Source: an uncultured Flavobacterium sp.
Lineage (GTDB): Bacteria; Bacteroidota; Bacteroidia; Flavobacteriales; Flavobacteriaceae
Direction of reading: 5' to 3'
Assembly (NCBI RefSeq): GCF_943913405.1
Contig: NZ_CALTYA010000001.1
Coordinates: 248,001-312,000, forward strand
DNA length: 64,000 bases
How positions within the stretch are numbered: position 1 is the stretch's first letter; each line of letters starts with the position of its first letter. The position numbers and the translations under genes were made by a program. Below the pieces are notes generated by a model. The model was not told where the DNA came from. It saw only the letters and a list, made by a program, of their open reading frames with translations, and ran no database searches. Below are positions 34,818-44,599 of this stretch, one piece after another.

Positions 34818-34856
34818 AATATAATTGAATGTCCTAATATGTTAGAAATATTTTTG

Positions 34857-34864
34857 CAAAAGTA
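34857..34864 (-). promoter_or_regulatory. -7 promoter box of sucA
   Basis: The reverse strand reads TACTTTTG, an exact TAnnTTTG match, about 40 bases before the sucA start. A clear -33 TTG at normal spacing is not seen. Confidence 0.45.
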
Positions 34865-34931
34865 CGACAATTAGAACAATCTAATAATTTTTTCATACTT
34901 TTATGTATTAAACTTAACTTAAATTTAGGGT

Positions 34932-35465
34932 ATGAAAGTAAGGATTTTAAACCATATCACAAAAATCGTTTTCGTAATGAGTTTATTTGTTTTTTCCGAC
35001 AACGTAAAAGCGCAAGAAACAGAGTACACTGATTTTTGGAGCAGAGTTCATTTTGGAGGCGGTTTGGGAGTTGGTTTTGGTTCCAATTATACCAATATTT
35101 CTTTGGCTCCGAGTGCGATTTATGATTTTAACCGATATATTTCTGCCGGAATCGCTTTGCAGGGAAGTTATGTTCGCGATAAAAATTTCTATGAATCGTA
35201 TATGTATGGACCAAGTTTGATCGTTCTTGGAAATCCAATTCCGCAAATTCAGCTTTCTGCCGAGTTGGAACAATTGCGTGTCAATGTAGATTATGACGAT
35301 GATTTAGGTTTTCCAAATGATAATTTTTGGAATACCGCTTTGTTTTTAGGAGCCGGTTATCGAACTAATAATGTGACGATTGGAGTGCGATATAATGTAT
35401 TGCATGACGATGACAAAAATGTTTACAGTGATGCTTTGATGCCTTTTGTGAGGGTTTATTTTTAA
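34932..35465 (+). CDS. small outer-membrane beta-barrel protein
   Basis: 177 aa with a signal peptide (FVMSLFVFSDNVKA-QE). The mature part is made of Gly- and aromatic-rich amphipathic strands (GGGLGVGFGSNYTNISLA, YISAGIALQGSYV, GYRTNNVTIGVRYNVL) and ends with a C-terminal aromatic (FVRVYF), as expected of a small eight-strand barrel. No specific function recognised. It is divergent from sucA and converges on the next gene, sharing 4 bp at the stop codons. Confidence 0.8.
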   Translation: MKVRILNHITKIVFVMSLFVFSDNVKAQETEYTDFWSRVHFGGGLGVGFGSNYTNISLAPSAIYDFNRYISAGIALQGSYVRDKNFYESYMYGPSLIVLGNPIPQIQLSAELEQLRVNVDYDDDLGFPNDNFWNTALFLGAGYRTNNVTIGVRYNVLHDDDKNVYSDALMPFVRVYF

Positions 35466-35812
35466 AACTTATTTCGAAACCAAACCTTTTGCCATTCTCT
35501 TTTTAAAATCAAAAAAGCAACATCTTCAGATAAATTCACCAAATCAGAACCGTCTAACTTTTTGATTTCGTTTTCTGAAACATCAATAATATAAAGCAGG
35601 TTCAAATATTCAGCAAACTTAAATTGAATCAATCTGAAGATTTTTTCGTGCAATTGGATTTTTAATTCTTCAGGGGAAGTACTTAATGGAAAATCAATCG
35701 GTTCATTGGCAGAATTAAAATCTTTGTTGATTTGTTCAATCAGTTTTAGATATAAATTTTCCTTTTCAGCTTCTGAAAGTAAATTGTCAGTATTTATGGG
35801 TGCTATAAACAT
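35462..35812 (-). CDS. hypothetical protein, 116 aa
   Basis: A small soluble, mostly helical protein (LLSEAEKENLYLKLIEQINK, EKIFRLIQFKFAEYLNLLY) with no signal peptide. I recognise no motif. It lies 66 bp upstream in the transcript order from nothing on its strand except the polyprenyl synthase gene, which starts 1 kb further on and reads towards it, so it may be the last gene of that unit. Confidence 0.7.
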   Translation of the reverse strand: MFIAPINTDNLLSEAEKENLYLKLIEQINKDFNSANEPIDFPLSTSPEELKIQLHEKIFRLIQFKFAEYLNLLYIIDVSENEIKKLDGSDLVNLSEDVAFLILKREWQKVWFRNKF

Positions 35813-35877
35813 TTAAAATTTTTGATTTAAGATTTTGGCGTCGAATTGATTTTTGAAATTGTTATTGCAATTGAATC

Positions 35878-36852
35878 TTAGACCTTTCTGCTCATTAAAT
35901 TTTCTCCAAAGATTCTCAAGATTGCCTTTTTATCTTCGTCAATTTTCATTTTATCTAAAGTTTCAAAAGCCTTTAAAGTATATTCTTTGATTGCAACTTG
36001 AGTAGCTTCTGAAGCTCCTGTTTCGTTGAAAATTTCTTTGATTGAATTGATTTTCTCCGTGTTATCGCTTGGTTGAATTGAAAATAAATTCATCAATTGT
36101 TCCGCATTTTCTTTGGTAGAAAACTCCAAAGCTTTCAAATACAAATACGTTTTTTTATTTTCAATAATATCACCGCCAACTTGTTTTCCGAAAGTTTCTG
36201 GATTTCCAAAAGCATCTAAATAATCGTCTTGCAACTGAAAAGCAATTCCGAGATTTAGTCCAAAATCATAAATCGCATTGCAATTTTCTTCATCAGTTTC
36301 TGCAATTATCGCTCCCATTTTCATCGCTGCGGCAACTAAAACTGCTGTTTTGTATTCAATCATTTTTAAATATTCTGGAATCGTAACATCGTCACGATTT
36401 TCAAAATCAACATCCCATTGCTGGCCTTCGCAAACTTCAAGCGCGGTTTTGCTGAATAGTTTTGCAAGTGATTGAAAAATTCTCGGTTCGTATTTTTCGA
36501 AATATTGATACGCCAAAATCAGCATCGCATCGCCCGAAAGAATTCCTGTATTTAAGTTCCATTTTTCGTGAACGGTTTCTTTTCCTCTTCGCAATGGCGC
36601 ATCGTCCATAATATCATCGTGAACTAAAGAGAAATTATGAAAAACCTCAACTGCCAAAGCCGCCGGAAGTGCTTCCTTATAATCAGCATCAAAAATTTCC
36701 GCAGTCATCAGCGTCAAAATCGGACGGATTCTTTTTCCGCCTAAGGACAAAATATAATGAATCGGTTCGTAAAGACTTTTGGGTTCTCGAGAAATTTTCT
36801 GGCTTTCTAAGTAATTCAGGAAATTTTCTTGGTAGTCGCTGATGGAATGCAT
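35878..36852 (-). CDS. polyprenyl (farnesyl/geranylgeranyl-type) diphosphate synthase
   Basis: A 324-residue trans-prenyltransferase of isoprenoid chain elongation. The first Asp-rich motif is VHDDIMDDAPLRRGKETVH (near residue 80), the second LQDDYLDAFG (near 209), with LGGKRIRPILTLM near 33-45. The residues before the first motif (ALAVEVFHNFSLVHDD) suggest a short-chain product (C15-C20), not proven. It is divergent from the TetR gene. Confidence 0.93.
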   Translation of the reverse strand: MHSISDYQENFLNYLESQKISREPKSLYEPIHYILSLGGKRIRPILTLMTAEIFDADYKEALPAALAVEVFHNFSLVHDDIMDDAPLRRGKETVHEKWNLNTGILSGDAMLILAYQYFEKYEPRIFQSLAKLFSKTALEVCEGQQWDVDFENRDDVTIPEYLKMIEYKTAVLVAAAMKMGAIIAETDEENCNAIYDFGLNLGIAFQLQDDYLDAFGNPETFGKQVGGDIIENKKTYLYLKALEFSTKENAEQLMNLFSIQPSDNTEKINSIKEIFNETGASEATQVAIKEYTLKAFETLDKMKIDEDKKAILRIFGENLMSRKV

Positions 36853-36961
36853 AAAAATAATTTTGCGCTAATTTACAGTATTAGTCTTGTAAACCAAATA
36901 TGATTTTGCCGATAATTCATACGAAAACGGTTTCTGTTAAAAAATCGTTAAAAATAAATTT

Positions 36962-36996
36962 GACATTTTTGTCTAACAAATTTGTACATACCTTTG
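36962..36996 (+). promoter_or_regulatory. promoter and palindromic operator of the TetR-RND operon
   Basis: A full promoter match: TTTTTG (36966-36971), 17 bases, TACCTTTG (36989-36996). Overlapping it are GACATTTTTGTC (36962-36973), TTTGT-CTA-ACAAA (36968-36980) and ACAAATTTGT (36976-36985). Palindromes over the promoter suit repression by the adjacent TetR protein. Confidence 0.55.
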
Positions 36997-37033
36997 CCTT
37001 GACAAAATTGTTAAATACTTTAGTTAAACAAAA

Positions 37034-37630
37034 ATGGCAACAACTAAAAAAGACGATGCAACAGAAGAGTTGATTAAAAACACCGCCAAAAGATTATTTT
37101 TTGGAGAAGGAAAATTTAATGCGACCACTCAAGAAATTGCTGATGCTGCGGGAGTGAACAGAACTTTAATCAATTATTATTTTAGATCTAGAGATAAATT
37201 ATTCGAATTGGTATTCACAGACGCTCAAGAAAGAGAGCAGGAAAGGACAGAATCCATCATGTTTTCTGAGCTTCCTTTCAAGGCAAAAATTGCCGAGTTT
37301 ATTGATGATTCGTTTGAAATCGCAAAAGAATATCCTTATATGGAAATGTATCTGGTAACGCAATTTAACCAAGGTTGCTACTTTAAAGATGAAGAAGGAA
37401 TGGACCGAATGCTGAAAAAATTCTACGAAGAATTTGAAGTGGCAATGGAAGACGGCTTGATCAGAAAAACAGACCCGATTCAATTTATCCTCAACATGGT
37501 TTCAATGACTTCTTTCCCGATCGCCATGCGTCCGCTTTTTCAAAAAACGATGCATTTGACAGATGAAGAATATGAAAAAATTCTTTCCGATCGAAAAGAT
37601 ATCATCATGGACACCTTATTTATCAAATAA
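37034..37630 (+). CDS. TetR/AcrR-family regulator of the efflux operon
   Basis: An N-terminal helix-turn-helix (TQEIADAAGVNRTLINYYF at about residues 35-53) precedes an all-helical ligand domain (about 65-198). It is the first gene of an operon with TolC, membrane fusion and RND genes (33, 8 and 97 bp spacers), so it is most likely the local repressor, released by a pump substrate. The overlapping palindromes upstream are its likely operator. Confidence 0.94.
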   Translation: MATTKKDDATEELIKNTAKRLFFGEGKFNATTQEIADAAGVNRTLINYYFRSRDKLFELVFTDAQEREQERTESIMFSELPFKAKIAEFIDDSFEIAKEYPYMEMYLVTQFNQGCYFKDEEGMDRMLKKFYEEFEVAMEDGLIRKTDPIQFILNMVSMTSFPIAMRPLFQKTMHLTDEEYEKILSDRKDIIMDTLFIK

Positions 37631-37662
37631 AATCAATCATAATCAATTATAAATTTAAACAA

Positions 37663-39030
37663 ATGAAGACCATAAGTAGCTTAACAAAGCTTAAAGCAGT
37701 TGCTTTCATTTTTGTGGCATCCCTTTTCATTTCAGAAAATGTTCAGGCACAAGCCCAAACGCTGACTTTGAAAGATGCCATCAAATATGCCTTGGAAAAC
37801 AAAGCAGATTCCAAAAAAGCGAAGCTTCAAGTAGAAAATAGTAATTATCAAATTCAGGAAGTTCGTTCGAGAGCGCTGCCACAAATTACGGCCAACGGAA
37901 ATATGACTTACAATCCGATTTTGCAATTAAATGCCTTGCCGGGAGATATTTTTGGTGCTCCGGGAACAACCGTTTTGGCTCCGTTAGGACAAGAATGGAC
38001 CGCAACAGGAGGAGTTTCATTAACGCAAGCCATTTTTGACCAAGCCGTTTTTACAGGATTAAAAGCAGCTAAAACAACTAGAGAATTCTACCAAATAAAC
38101 CAACAATTAACTGAAGAACAAGTTATTGAAAGAGTGGCAAACAACTATTACCAAGTGTTTGTTCAAAGAGAAAAATTAGCCGTTGTAGACAGCAATTATG
38201 TAAATACCTCAAAAGTAAGAGACATCATCAAAGGTCAGTTTGAAAACGGATTGGCAAAGAAAATTGATTTAGACCGTCTGACTGTGAATTTATACAATAT
38301 CAATACGCAACGCCAGCAATTGATCAATGCAGTGCAATTACAAGAAAATTCTTTGAAATTTTATATGGGAATGCCGATTGAAACGCCAATCTTAATTCCT
38401 GATACAGAATTTGAAGTGACGCCACAAATGCTTTCTGAAGCACCAAATACAGCTACAAGAACTGAATATTTATTGTTAGAAAAACAAGAACAGCTTTTGA
38501 CTTACCAGAAAAAAGCAATTATTGCCGAATATTACCCAACACTTTCTTTATCTGGAAGTTACAACTATATCGGGCAAGGTCCTGAAATGCCATTAGGAGC
38601 AAAACCTGCTGACGGCGTTTATTGGTCGGATTATTCTTCTATCGGATTGAACTTGAGAATTCCAATTTTCACAGGTTTTGGAACTAGAGCAAGAGTTCGC
38701 CAAGCTGATGTTGACATCCGCAAAAACAAGGAAGACATGATTGACACGAAACTTTCCCTTGATTTGGCTTATGAAAATGCTAAAACGCAGATCAACAACA
38801 GCTTGATTACGATTAAAAATCAAGGCGAAAACGTGCAGTTGGCACAGGAAGTTTTAGACAATACAAAAAACAATTATTACAACGGATTGGCGCCATTGAC
38901 CGATTTGTTAGATGCCGAAAACTCTCATGTTGAAGCGCAAAACAATTATACTTCTGCACTTTTAGATTATAAATTGGCAGAAATCCAGTTAATCAAAGCA
39001 AAAGGAGAATTAAGAACACTTACAAACTAA
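37663..39030 (+). CDS. TolC-family outer-membrane efflux protein
   Basis: A 455-residue outer-membrane channel. Signal peptide ends at NVQA-QAQ; then LTLKDAIKYALENKADSKKAK opens the first OEP repeat, and the second starts in the middle with RTEYLLLEKQEQLLTYQKK. Typical long coiled helices and QAIFDQAVFTGLKAAK are present, as is LTDLLDAENSHVEAQNNY near the C-terminus. It forms the outer segment of the tripartite pump with the next two genes. Confidence 0.95.
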   Translation: MKTISSLTKLKAVAFIFVASLFISENVQAQAQTLTLKDAIKYALENKADSKKAKLQVENSNYQIQEVRSRALPQITANGNMTYNPILQLNALPGDIFGAPGTTVLAPLGQEWTATGGVSLTQAIFDQAVFTGLKAAKTTREFYQINQQLTEEQVIERVANNYYQVFVQREKLAVVDSNYVNTSKVRDIIKGQFENGLAKKIDLDRLTVNLYNINTQRQQLINAVQLQENSLKFYMGMPIETPILIPDTEFEVTPQMLSEAPNTATRTEYLLLEKQEQLLTYQKKAIIAEYYPTLSLSGSYNYIGQGPEMPLGAKPADGVYWSDYSSIGLNLRIPIFTGFGTRARVRQADVDIRKNKEDMIDTKLSLDLAYENAKTQINNSLITIKNQGENVQLAQEVLDNTKNNYYNGLAPLTDLLDAENSHVEAQNNYTSALLDYKLAEIQLIKAKGELRTLTN

Positions 39031-39037
39031 TCATACA

Positions 39038-40102
39038 ATGAAAAAACTACTTTATATAGTAATAGGAATCGCGGTCATCGGATTGATTGCTTTTATTTTA
39101 ATGAACAACAAGAAAGAAAACGAAGAGAAAACAGCAATTGTTGCTGAAAAAAATGCTTCGGTTTCAGTAAAAATTGATACCGTAAAAACTCAGGAAGTTT
39201 CTTTAGATTTTGTTTCTAACGGAAACTTTGAACCAATTCAAGAATTAAAATTTTCTGCTGAAAAATCAGGAAAAGTGATTAAGGTTTTAGCTAAGGAAGG
39301 TGATTATGTAAAAGTAGGCCAAGTGCTTGCCATCGTAAGAAGCGATGTCGTGAATGTGGAAGCTTCAAATGCAAATGCGACTTACCAAAATGCAGTCACA
39401 GATTATAACCGATATGAAAATGCTTTTAAAACTGGCGGTGTTACAAAACAGCAATTAGATCAGGCAAGATTGGCAATGGTAAATGCTAAAACGCAATTGA
39501 CGCAAGCAAATATCAATGTTGGCGATACAAGAATCAAAGCCCCAATCAGCGGTTTTATCAATAAAAAATATATCGAGCCAGGTTCTATTTTGGCAGGAAT
39601 GCCGGCTACAGAATTGTTTGATATTGTAAATGTTTCTAAGTTGAAATTAAATGTTACGGTTAACGAAAGTCAAGTAGCAAGCTTGAAAGTCGGCGATGTT
39701 ACTAAAATTAAAGCCAGTGTTTACCCAGACAAAGATTTCTCTGGAAAAATCACATTCATCGCTTCAAAAGCAGACGAAAGTTTGAATTTCCCTGTGGAAA
39801 TTGAAATTGCAAATAATTCTTCAAACGATTTGAAAGCGGGTATGTATGGAACTGCTGAATTTGCTTCAAAACAGCAAAAAAGCTCTCTTAAGATTGTTCC
39901 TAGAAATGCTTTCGTAGGAAGCGTGAGCAGCAACCAGATTTTCATCGTAGAAAACGGAACTGCAAAACTGAAAAAAGTAACTGCAGGAAGAATTATCGGC
40001 GACAAAGTGGAAATCTTAGAAGGATTATCTGACGGACAACAAGTTATTGTGACTGGACAAATCAATTTGCAGGACGGAAGCAAAGTGGAAATTATTAAAT
40101 AA
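39038..40102 (+). CDS. RND efflux periplasmic adaptor (membrane fusion protein)
   Basis: 354 aa with one N-terminal membrane anchor (LLYIVIGIAVIGLIAFILM). The lipoyl/barrel-sandwich halves are visible as SGKVIKVLAKEGDYVKVGQ and TRIKAPISGFINKKYIEPG, separated by a helical hairpin; a beta-barrel domain and membrane-proximal domain follow to the C-terminus. It links the RND pump to the TolC protein. The gene starts 8 bp after the TolC gene. Confidence 0.95.
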   Translation: MKKLLYIVIGIAVIGLIAFILMNNKKENEEKTAIVAEKNASVSVKIDTVKTQEVSLDFVSNGNFEPIQELKFSAEKSGKVIKVLAKEGDYVKVGQVLAIVRSDVVNVEASNANATYQNAVTDYNRYENAFKTGGVTKQQLDQARLAMVNAKTQLTQANINVGDTRIKAPISGFINKKYIEPGSILAGMPATELFDIVNVSKLKLNVTVNESQVASLKVGDVTKIKASVYPDKDFSGKITFIASKADESLNFPVEIEIANNSSNDLKAGMYGTAEFASKQQKSSLKIVPRNAFVGSVSSNQIFIVENGTAKLKKVTAGRIIGDKVEILEGLSDGQQVIVTGQINLQDGSKVEIIK

Positions 40103-40198
40103 AAGTTGCTAAGTCGCAGAGGTAGAAAGTTGCAAAGTTGCTCATTTTAACTTAGCCACTTTGAACTCAGCCACTTTGAAACTTAAAAAAAACAAAAT
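40103..40198. repeat. quasi-palindromic spacer repeat
   Basis: The left half repeats AAGTTGC / AAGTCGC / AAAGTTGCAAAGTTGC words, and the right half repeats CACTTTGAA / CAGCCACTTTGAA, their imperfect complement. It could fold into a long imperfect hairpin between the adaptor and pump genes without a T run, so it is not a classic terminator. Confidence 0.55.
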
Positions 40199-43100
40199 AT
40201 GAAATTAGCAGAAATATCCATAAAACGTCCTTCGCTGGTAATTGTATTGTTTACAATTCTGACTCTTGGCGGACTGTTCAGTTATAGCAATTTGGGCTAC
40301 GAATTGATTCCGAAATTCGAGACAAACGTAATCACTATTGCCACGACTTATCCTGGTGCTTCGCCGAGCGAGGTTGAAAACACGGTGACCAAAAAAATTG
40401 AAGATGCGATTGCTTCCTTAGAAAATATTAAAAAGATCGATTCGAAATCTTACGAAAGTTTGTCGACCGTTTCTATCACATTGACTTCAACAGCCGATGT
40501 AAATATTTCGATGAACGATGCGCAAAGAAAAATAAATGCCATCATCAGCGATTTGCCAGACGATGCTGAAACACCTTCGTTGACCAAATTCTCCTTGAGC
40601 GATTTGCCGATTATGACAATTGGTGCCAACGGAAAAATGGACGAAGTGCAATTCTATGACTTGATCGATAAAAAACTAGCTCCGATTCTTTCGCGAGTGC
40701 AAGGTGTGGCGCAGGTAAATATTATCGGTGGAGAAGAAAGAGAAATTCAAGTGAATCTTGATGCCGTGAAAATGCAAGGCTACAACCTTTCTATTCCTGA
40801 TGTGCAGCAAAATATCTTGTCTTCAAATTTGGACTTCCCGACAGGAAACATCCAAACACGTGATCAAAAAATATTGATCCGTTTGGCTGGAAAATACAAA
40901 AATGTGGACGAATTAAGAAACTTGATTGTTTCTTCAAAAAACGGAATCCAAGTACGTTTAGGTGATATTGCCGACGTTCAGGATACTCAGAAAATTACAG
41001 AAAAAGTTGCCCGTGTTGATCAAAAAAGCGCAATTATCTTGCAGATTATCAAACAGTCTGATGCGAATGCCGTTGCTGTAAGCGAGGAATTGGTAAAAAC
41101 AATTGCCAAACTAGAAACCGATTACAAAGCAAACGGACTTAAACTTGAAATTGCAAAAGACAGTACGATTTTTACATTGGAAGCGGCAGATTCTGTTGTG
41201 CACGATTTGCTTATCGCAGTAGTTTTGGTGGCCTTCGTAATGTTGTTTTTCTTGCACAGTATCAGAAACTCACTGATCGTAATGGTTTCGATTCCAGCAT
41301 CGTTGATTGCTACTTTCATTGGAATTTACTTATTAGGATATACCTTAAACTTAATGAGTTTACTAGGATTGTCACTTGTGGTAGGTATTCTTGTGGATGA
41401 TGCAATTGTGGTCCTTGAAAATATTTACAGGCACATGGAAATGGGCAAAAACCGAGTTCGTGCCGCATACGATGGAACTGCAGAAATAGGCGGAACTGTT
41501 GTATCGATCACCTTGGTAATTGTAGTAGTATTTTTACCAATCGCCATGAGTACAGGCTTGGTTTCCAACATTATCACGCAATTCTGTGTGACGGTAATTA
41601 TCTCGACATTGTTGTCTTTGGTGGCGTCATTCACAATTATTCCTTGGCTGTCTTCTCGCTACGGAAAACTAGAACACATCACAGGGAAAAATCTTTTCGG
41701 AAGAATTATCCTTGGTTTCGAAAGTTATTTGACTCGTTTCATCAACTGGGTTTCTAATTTATTGACTTGGTGTTTAGACCACTATATCAAAACAATTTTA
41801 GTTGTTTTAGTATTGTTTTTTGGTTCTACAATCGGATTAATGGGCGGTGGATTTATTGGTGGAGAATTCTTCGCAGCTTCTGACAGTGGTGAGTTTTTGG
41901 TTCAGATAGAAATGCCAAAAGATGCCTCTTTAGAACAAACCAATTTCATGACGCAGAAAGCAGAAGAATTTTTAAAGAAAGAAGAATTCGTTCACAGCCA
42001 GATTACAACAGTGGGTCAAACCAGTGAAGGCCTTGGTGCTTCGCAAGCCACGGCTTACAAGTCAGAGATTGACGTGAAGATGGTTGAATTAGACAAGCGC
42101 AATGAACCTGCAAATGTTTATGCCGCAAAAACAAAACGCAAGCTTGAAAAAATATTAGTTGGAGCAAAAGTAAAAACAGTTCCGGTGGGTATCTTAGGAA
42201 CTGCGGAAGATGCAACATTAGGTCTTATCGTTACGGGCCCGAATGTGGAAAGCGCTATGAAATTTGCAATCGCAGCTGAAAAAGAATTGCGCACGATTCC
42301 TGGAGCTACAGAGATTGAATTGTCTGTAGAAGATGGAAATCCGGAAGTAAACGTAAAAGTAGATCGTGATAAAATGGCCGCTCTTGGTTTAAGCCTTCAA
42401 ACGGTGGGTATGACCATGCAAACTGCTTTCAGCGGTAACACTGACGGAAGATTTAGAGCCGGAGAATACGAATACGACATCAACATCAAATACAATGCTT
42501 TTGACAGAAAAAGCATTACCGACGTAAGCAATTTGATTTTTATCAATACTGCCGGACAGCAAATCAAACTGAACCAGTTCGCGACAGTAACTGAAGGTTC
42601 TGGCCCGAGCGAATTAGAAAGAAGAGATAAATCGGCGTCGGTAACTGTAAAAGGTCAAAACGTGGGTGTGGCTTCTGGAACAATTGTAACACAATGGCAA
42701 GAAAAAATCGACAAACTAGAAAAACCAACAGGCGTAAATTACATCTGGGGTGGTGACCAAGAAAACCAAAGTGAAGGTTTTGGAACATTGGGAGTTGCTT
42801 TATTAGCTGCAATCATCTTGGTATATCTTGTAATGGTTTCTTTATATGACAGTTTTATTCACCCATTCGTAGTATTATTTGCCATTCCGCTTTCGTTCAT
42901 CGGAGCGATGCTGGCCTTGGCTTTGACCAATAATACACTGAATATCTTTACCATTTTGGGTATAATCATGCTTATCGGTCTGGTTTGTAAAAACGCGATC
43001 ATGCTTGTGGATTATACGAACCAAAGACGTAAAGCTGGTGAAACCGTAAGAACAGCATTGATTCAAGCGAATCACGCAAGACTTCGTCCAATCTTGATGA

Positions 43101-43375
43101 CAACAATTGCGATGGTTTTTGGTATGTTCCCGATTGCATTAGCTTCTGGAGCTGGAGCAGAATGGAAAAACGGATTGGCATGGGTAATCATCGGTGGATT
43201 GATTTCATCACTATTCTTGACATTGATTGTTGTTCCTGTAATCTATGAAATCATGGAAAAAATCGTAAGCAAGTTCTCTAAAGGAGAAAAAACAGATTAC
43301 GAAGCTGAAATGGTTGCCGATTATGAGCACAAAGAATTAAGTGAAGACGGTTTTAATCCAAAACACACTATCTAG
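40199..43375 (+). CDS. RND-type multidrug efflux permease (HAE1-like)
   Basis: 1058 aa, the normal size of an AcrB-like pump with 12 membrane segments and two large periplasmic loops. N-terminus SIKRPSLVIVLFTILTLGG is typical; the proton relay helix carries VGILVDDAIVVLENIYRHME (Asp pair near 400), and the second half has IMLIGLVCKNAIMLVDYTNQ. It exports lipophilic compounds with proton uptake, together with the adaptor and TolC protein. Substrate not predictable. Confidence 0.96.
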   Translation: MKLAEISIKRPSLVIVLFTILTLGGLFSYSNLGYELIPKFETNVITIATTYPGASPSEVENTVTKKIEDAIASLENIKKIDSKSYESLSTVSITLTSTADVNISMNDAQRKINAIISDLPDDAETPSLTKFSLSDLPIMTIGANGKMDEVQFYDLIDKKLAPILSRVQGVAQVNIIGGEEREIQVNLDAVKMQGYNLSIPDVQQNILSSNLDFPTGNIQTRDQKILIRLAGKYKNVDELRNLIVSSKNGIQVRLGDIADVQDTQKITEKVARVDQKSAIILQIIKQSDANAVAVSEELVKTIAKLETDYKANGLKLEIAKDSTIFTLEAADSVVHDLLIAVVLVAFVMLFFLHSIRNSLIVMVSIPASLIATFIGIYLLGYTLNLMSLLGLSLVVGILVDDAIVVLENIYRHMEMGKNRVRAAYDGTAEIGGTVVSITLVIVVVFLPIAMSTGLVSNIITQFCVTVIISTLLSLVASFTIIPWLSSRYGKLEHITGKNLFGRIILGFESYLTRFINWVSNLLTWCLDHYIKTILVVLVLFFGSTIGLMGGGFIGGEFFAASDSGEFLVQIEMPKDASLEQTNFMTQKAEEFLKKEEFVHSQITTVGQTSEGLGASQATAYKSEIDVKMVELDKRNEPANVYAAKTKRKLEKILVGAKVKTVPVGILGTAEDATLGLIVTGPNVESAMKFAIAAEKELRTIPGATEIELSVEDGNPEVNVKVDRDKMAALGLSLQTVGMTMQTAFSGNTDGRFRAGEYEYDINIKYNAFDRKSITDVSNLIFINTAGQQIKLNQFATVTEGSGPSELERRDKSASVTVKGQNVGVASGTIVTQWQEKIDKLEKPTGVNYIWGGDQENQSEGFGTLGVALLAAIILVYLVMVSLYDSFIHPFVVLFAIPLSFIGAMLALALTNNTLNIFTILGIIMLIGLVCKNAIMLVDYTNQRRKAGETVRTALIQANHARLRPILMTTIAMVFGMFPIALASGAGAEWKNGLAWVIIGGLISSLFLTLIVVPVIYEIMEKIVSKFSKGEKTDYEAEMVADYEHKELSEDGFNPKHTI

Positions 43376-43405
43376 TACCTGAATAATTAATAATAATTTT
43401 TACTG

Positions 43406-43442
43406 AAAAAATCCCGATTGATTCATTTCAGTCGGGATTTTT
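43406..43442. terminator. bidirectional terminator
   Basis: AAAAATCCCGA and TCGGGATTTTT enclose a 14-base loop. It separates the efflux operon from the oppositely oriented VgrG island. Confidence 0.8.
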
Positions 43443-43456
43443 ACAATTATTGTATT

Positions 43457-43789
43457 TTATTCCGCAACAAAACTCTGAGCAGATTTTACTACTGAAATTT
43501 TACCGCCCATTGAACACTGGCAGTTTGAAGAATCTAAAAGTTCTTTCTTTCCGTCAATTTCAAATACAGAAACATCCTGCCATTTAACTGGCGCAGGAAT
43601 GCAGGCATTATTATTTTTCAAACTACAATTACCAAAAGGCTTTATGTTTACATTTGGCTGTTTATCTTCTTCTGTAGCCTGAAGTTTTCCATCAATTTGC
43701 ATAAAAGATTGGCTTGTAACTGACAAAGGCGCTGGTGTTGTGCCTTTGTCGCATTTTAGTTGAGTAGTGTCTGTGATATGGTTTGGCAT
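43457..43789 (-). CDS. DUF4280 PAAR-like spike-tip protein
   Basis: A 110-residue DUF4280 protein: ITDTTQLKCDKGTTPAPLSV at the start, the Cys-containing block KPFGNCSLKNNNACIPAPVKW in two parts, and C-terminal SSNCQCSMGGKISVV. DUF4280 proteins resemble PAAR proteins that sharpen the VgrG spike of type VI secretion. It is the last gene of a four-gene reverse-strand unit starting with a VgrG, with 14 bp from the preceding gene, so it is very likely the tip for that spike. Confidence 0.9.
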   Translation of the reverse strand: MPNHITDTTQLKCDKGTTPAPLSVTSQSFMQIDGKLQATEEDKQPNVNIKPFGNCSLKNNNACIPAPVKWQDVSVFEIDGKKELLDSSNCQCSMGGKISVVKSAQSFVAE

Positions 43790-43803
43790 AGTTATCTTCT
43801 TTA

Positions 43804-44583
43804 TTAATCAAAATCTTTTCTTTCATCACAATCGCTAATATTAAATTTTCCACCTTTATAAGATGTTTTGCCAATCGTTGTTTTCCCAGTGCTTGAATTT
43901 CTACAAGATCCATATGAAATAATCTTATTTTTATAATCAAATGATATTTTTCTTGCCGACAATGAATAATGGTCAGGTTTTTCAGATGTAGAATTATCAA
44001 TTTCGGTAAAATTGCAAATTGTTAGTTGTGTCTTATTTTTAAATGCTTTTTTCTTTTTGTATATATTCTTGATTTTTTGAAAAACATAGGCATAATTACA
44101 AGAATAAACCATTTCATTCATCTGCTCAATTAATAAAAATTCTTTGTCATTCAAAGTATGGATTTCTGTAAAAAAAGTGTTTGATTTATTATCTTTCAAA
44201 AGAATTTTATACTTATTTTTATTGTTTGTTTTCTGTAATACATAATTTAAATGATATAGATGAATTGGGAAAGAATACAATATAAATTCTTTTTTTTCAG
44301 ATTCATACCTAGTTAAATGGCTATAAATGGTATCTTTTCTTTGGTGTAATTTTTCAATGGTGTAATTTGTAATTCTATCGTTTACAATTAATTTCTCAAA
44401 CTTTCTTTCCAAGCTGTCTGTTAATGTTTTTTCAAATTCTATTCTTTCTTCTACATTTTCTATATCTAATAAACCATCTGTGTTTTCGTATTTGTATAAA
44501 GCATTAAAAAAATCTTTTTCTTCTTGGTTTTGGCTATAAGTATTAGACCAAAAGAGTATAAAAATCAGGTAAATATATTTCAT
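43804..44583 (-). CDS. secreted protein of the VgrG unit, possible immunity protein
   Basis: 259 aa with a signal peptide (LIFILFWSNTYS-QNQ) and no recognisable domain. The mature chain is very Lys/Glu/Asn-rich and its gene extremely A+T-rich (12 G+C in the 60 bases 44041-44100). It lies between the candidate effector (16 bp) and the DUF4280 gene (14 bp). Position and export to the periplasm suit an immunity protein for a periplasm-acting effector, but it could equally be a second cargo protein. Confidence 0.7.
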   Translation of the reverse strand: MKYIYLIFILFWSNTYSQNQEEKDFFNALYKYENTDGLLDIENVEERIEFEKTLTDSLERKFEKLIVNDRITNYTIEKLHQRKDTIYSHLTRYESEKKEFILYSFPIHLYHLNYVLQKTNNKNKYKILLKDNKSNTFFTEIHTLNDKEFLLIEQMNEMVYSCNYAYVFQKIKNIYKKKKAFKNKTQLTICNFTEIDNSTSEKPDHYSLSARKISFDYKNKIISYGSCRNSSTGKTTIGKTSYKGGKFNISDCDERKDFD

Positions 44584-44599
44584 CTTAAATATTTTTCTT

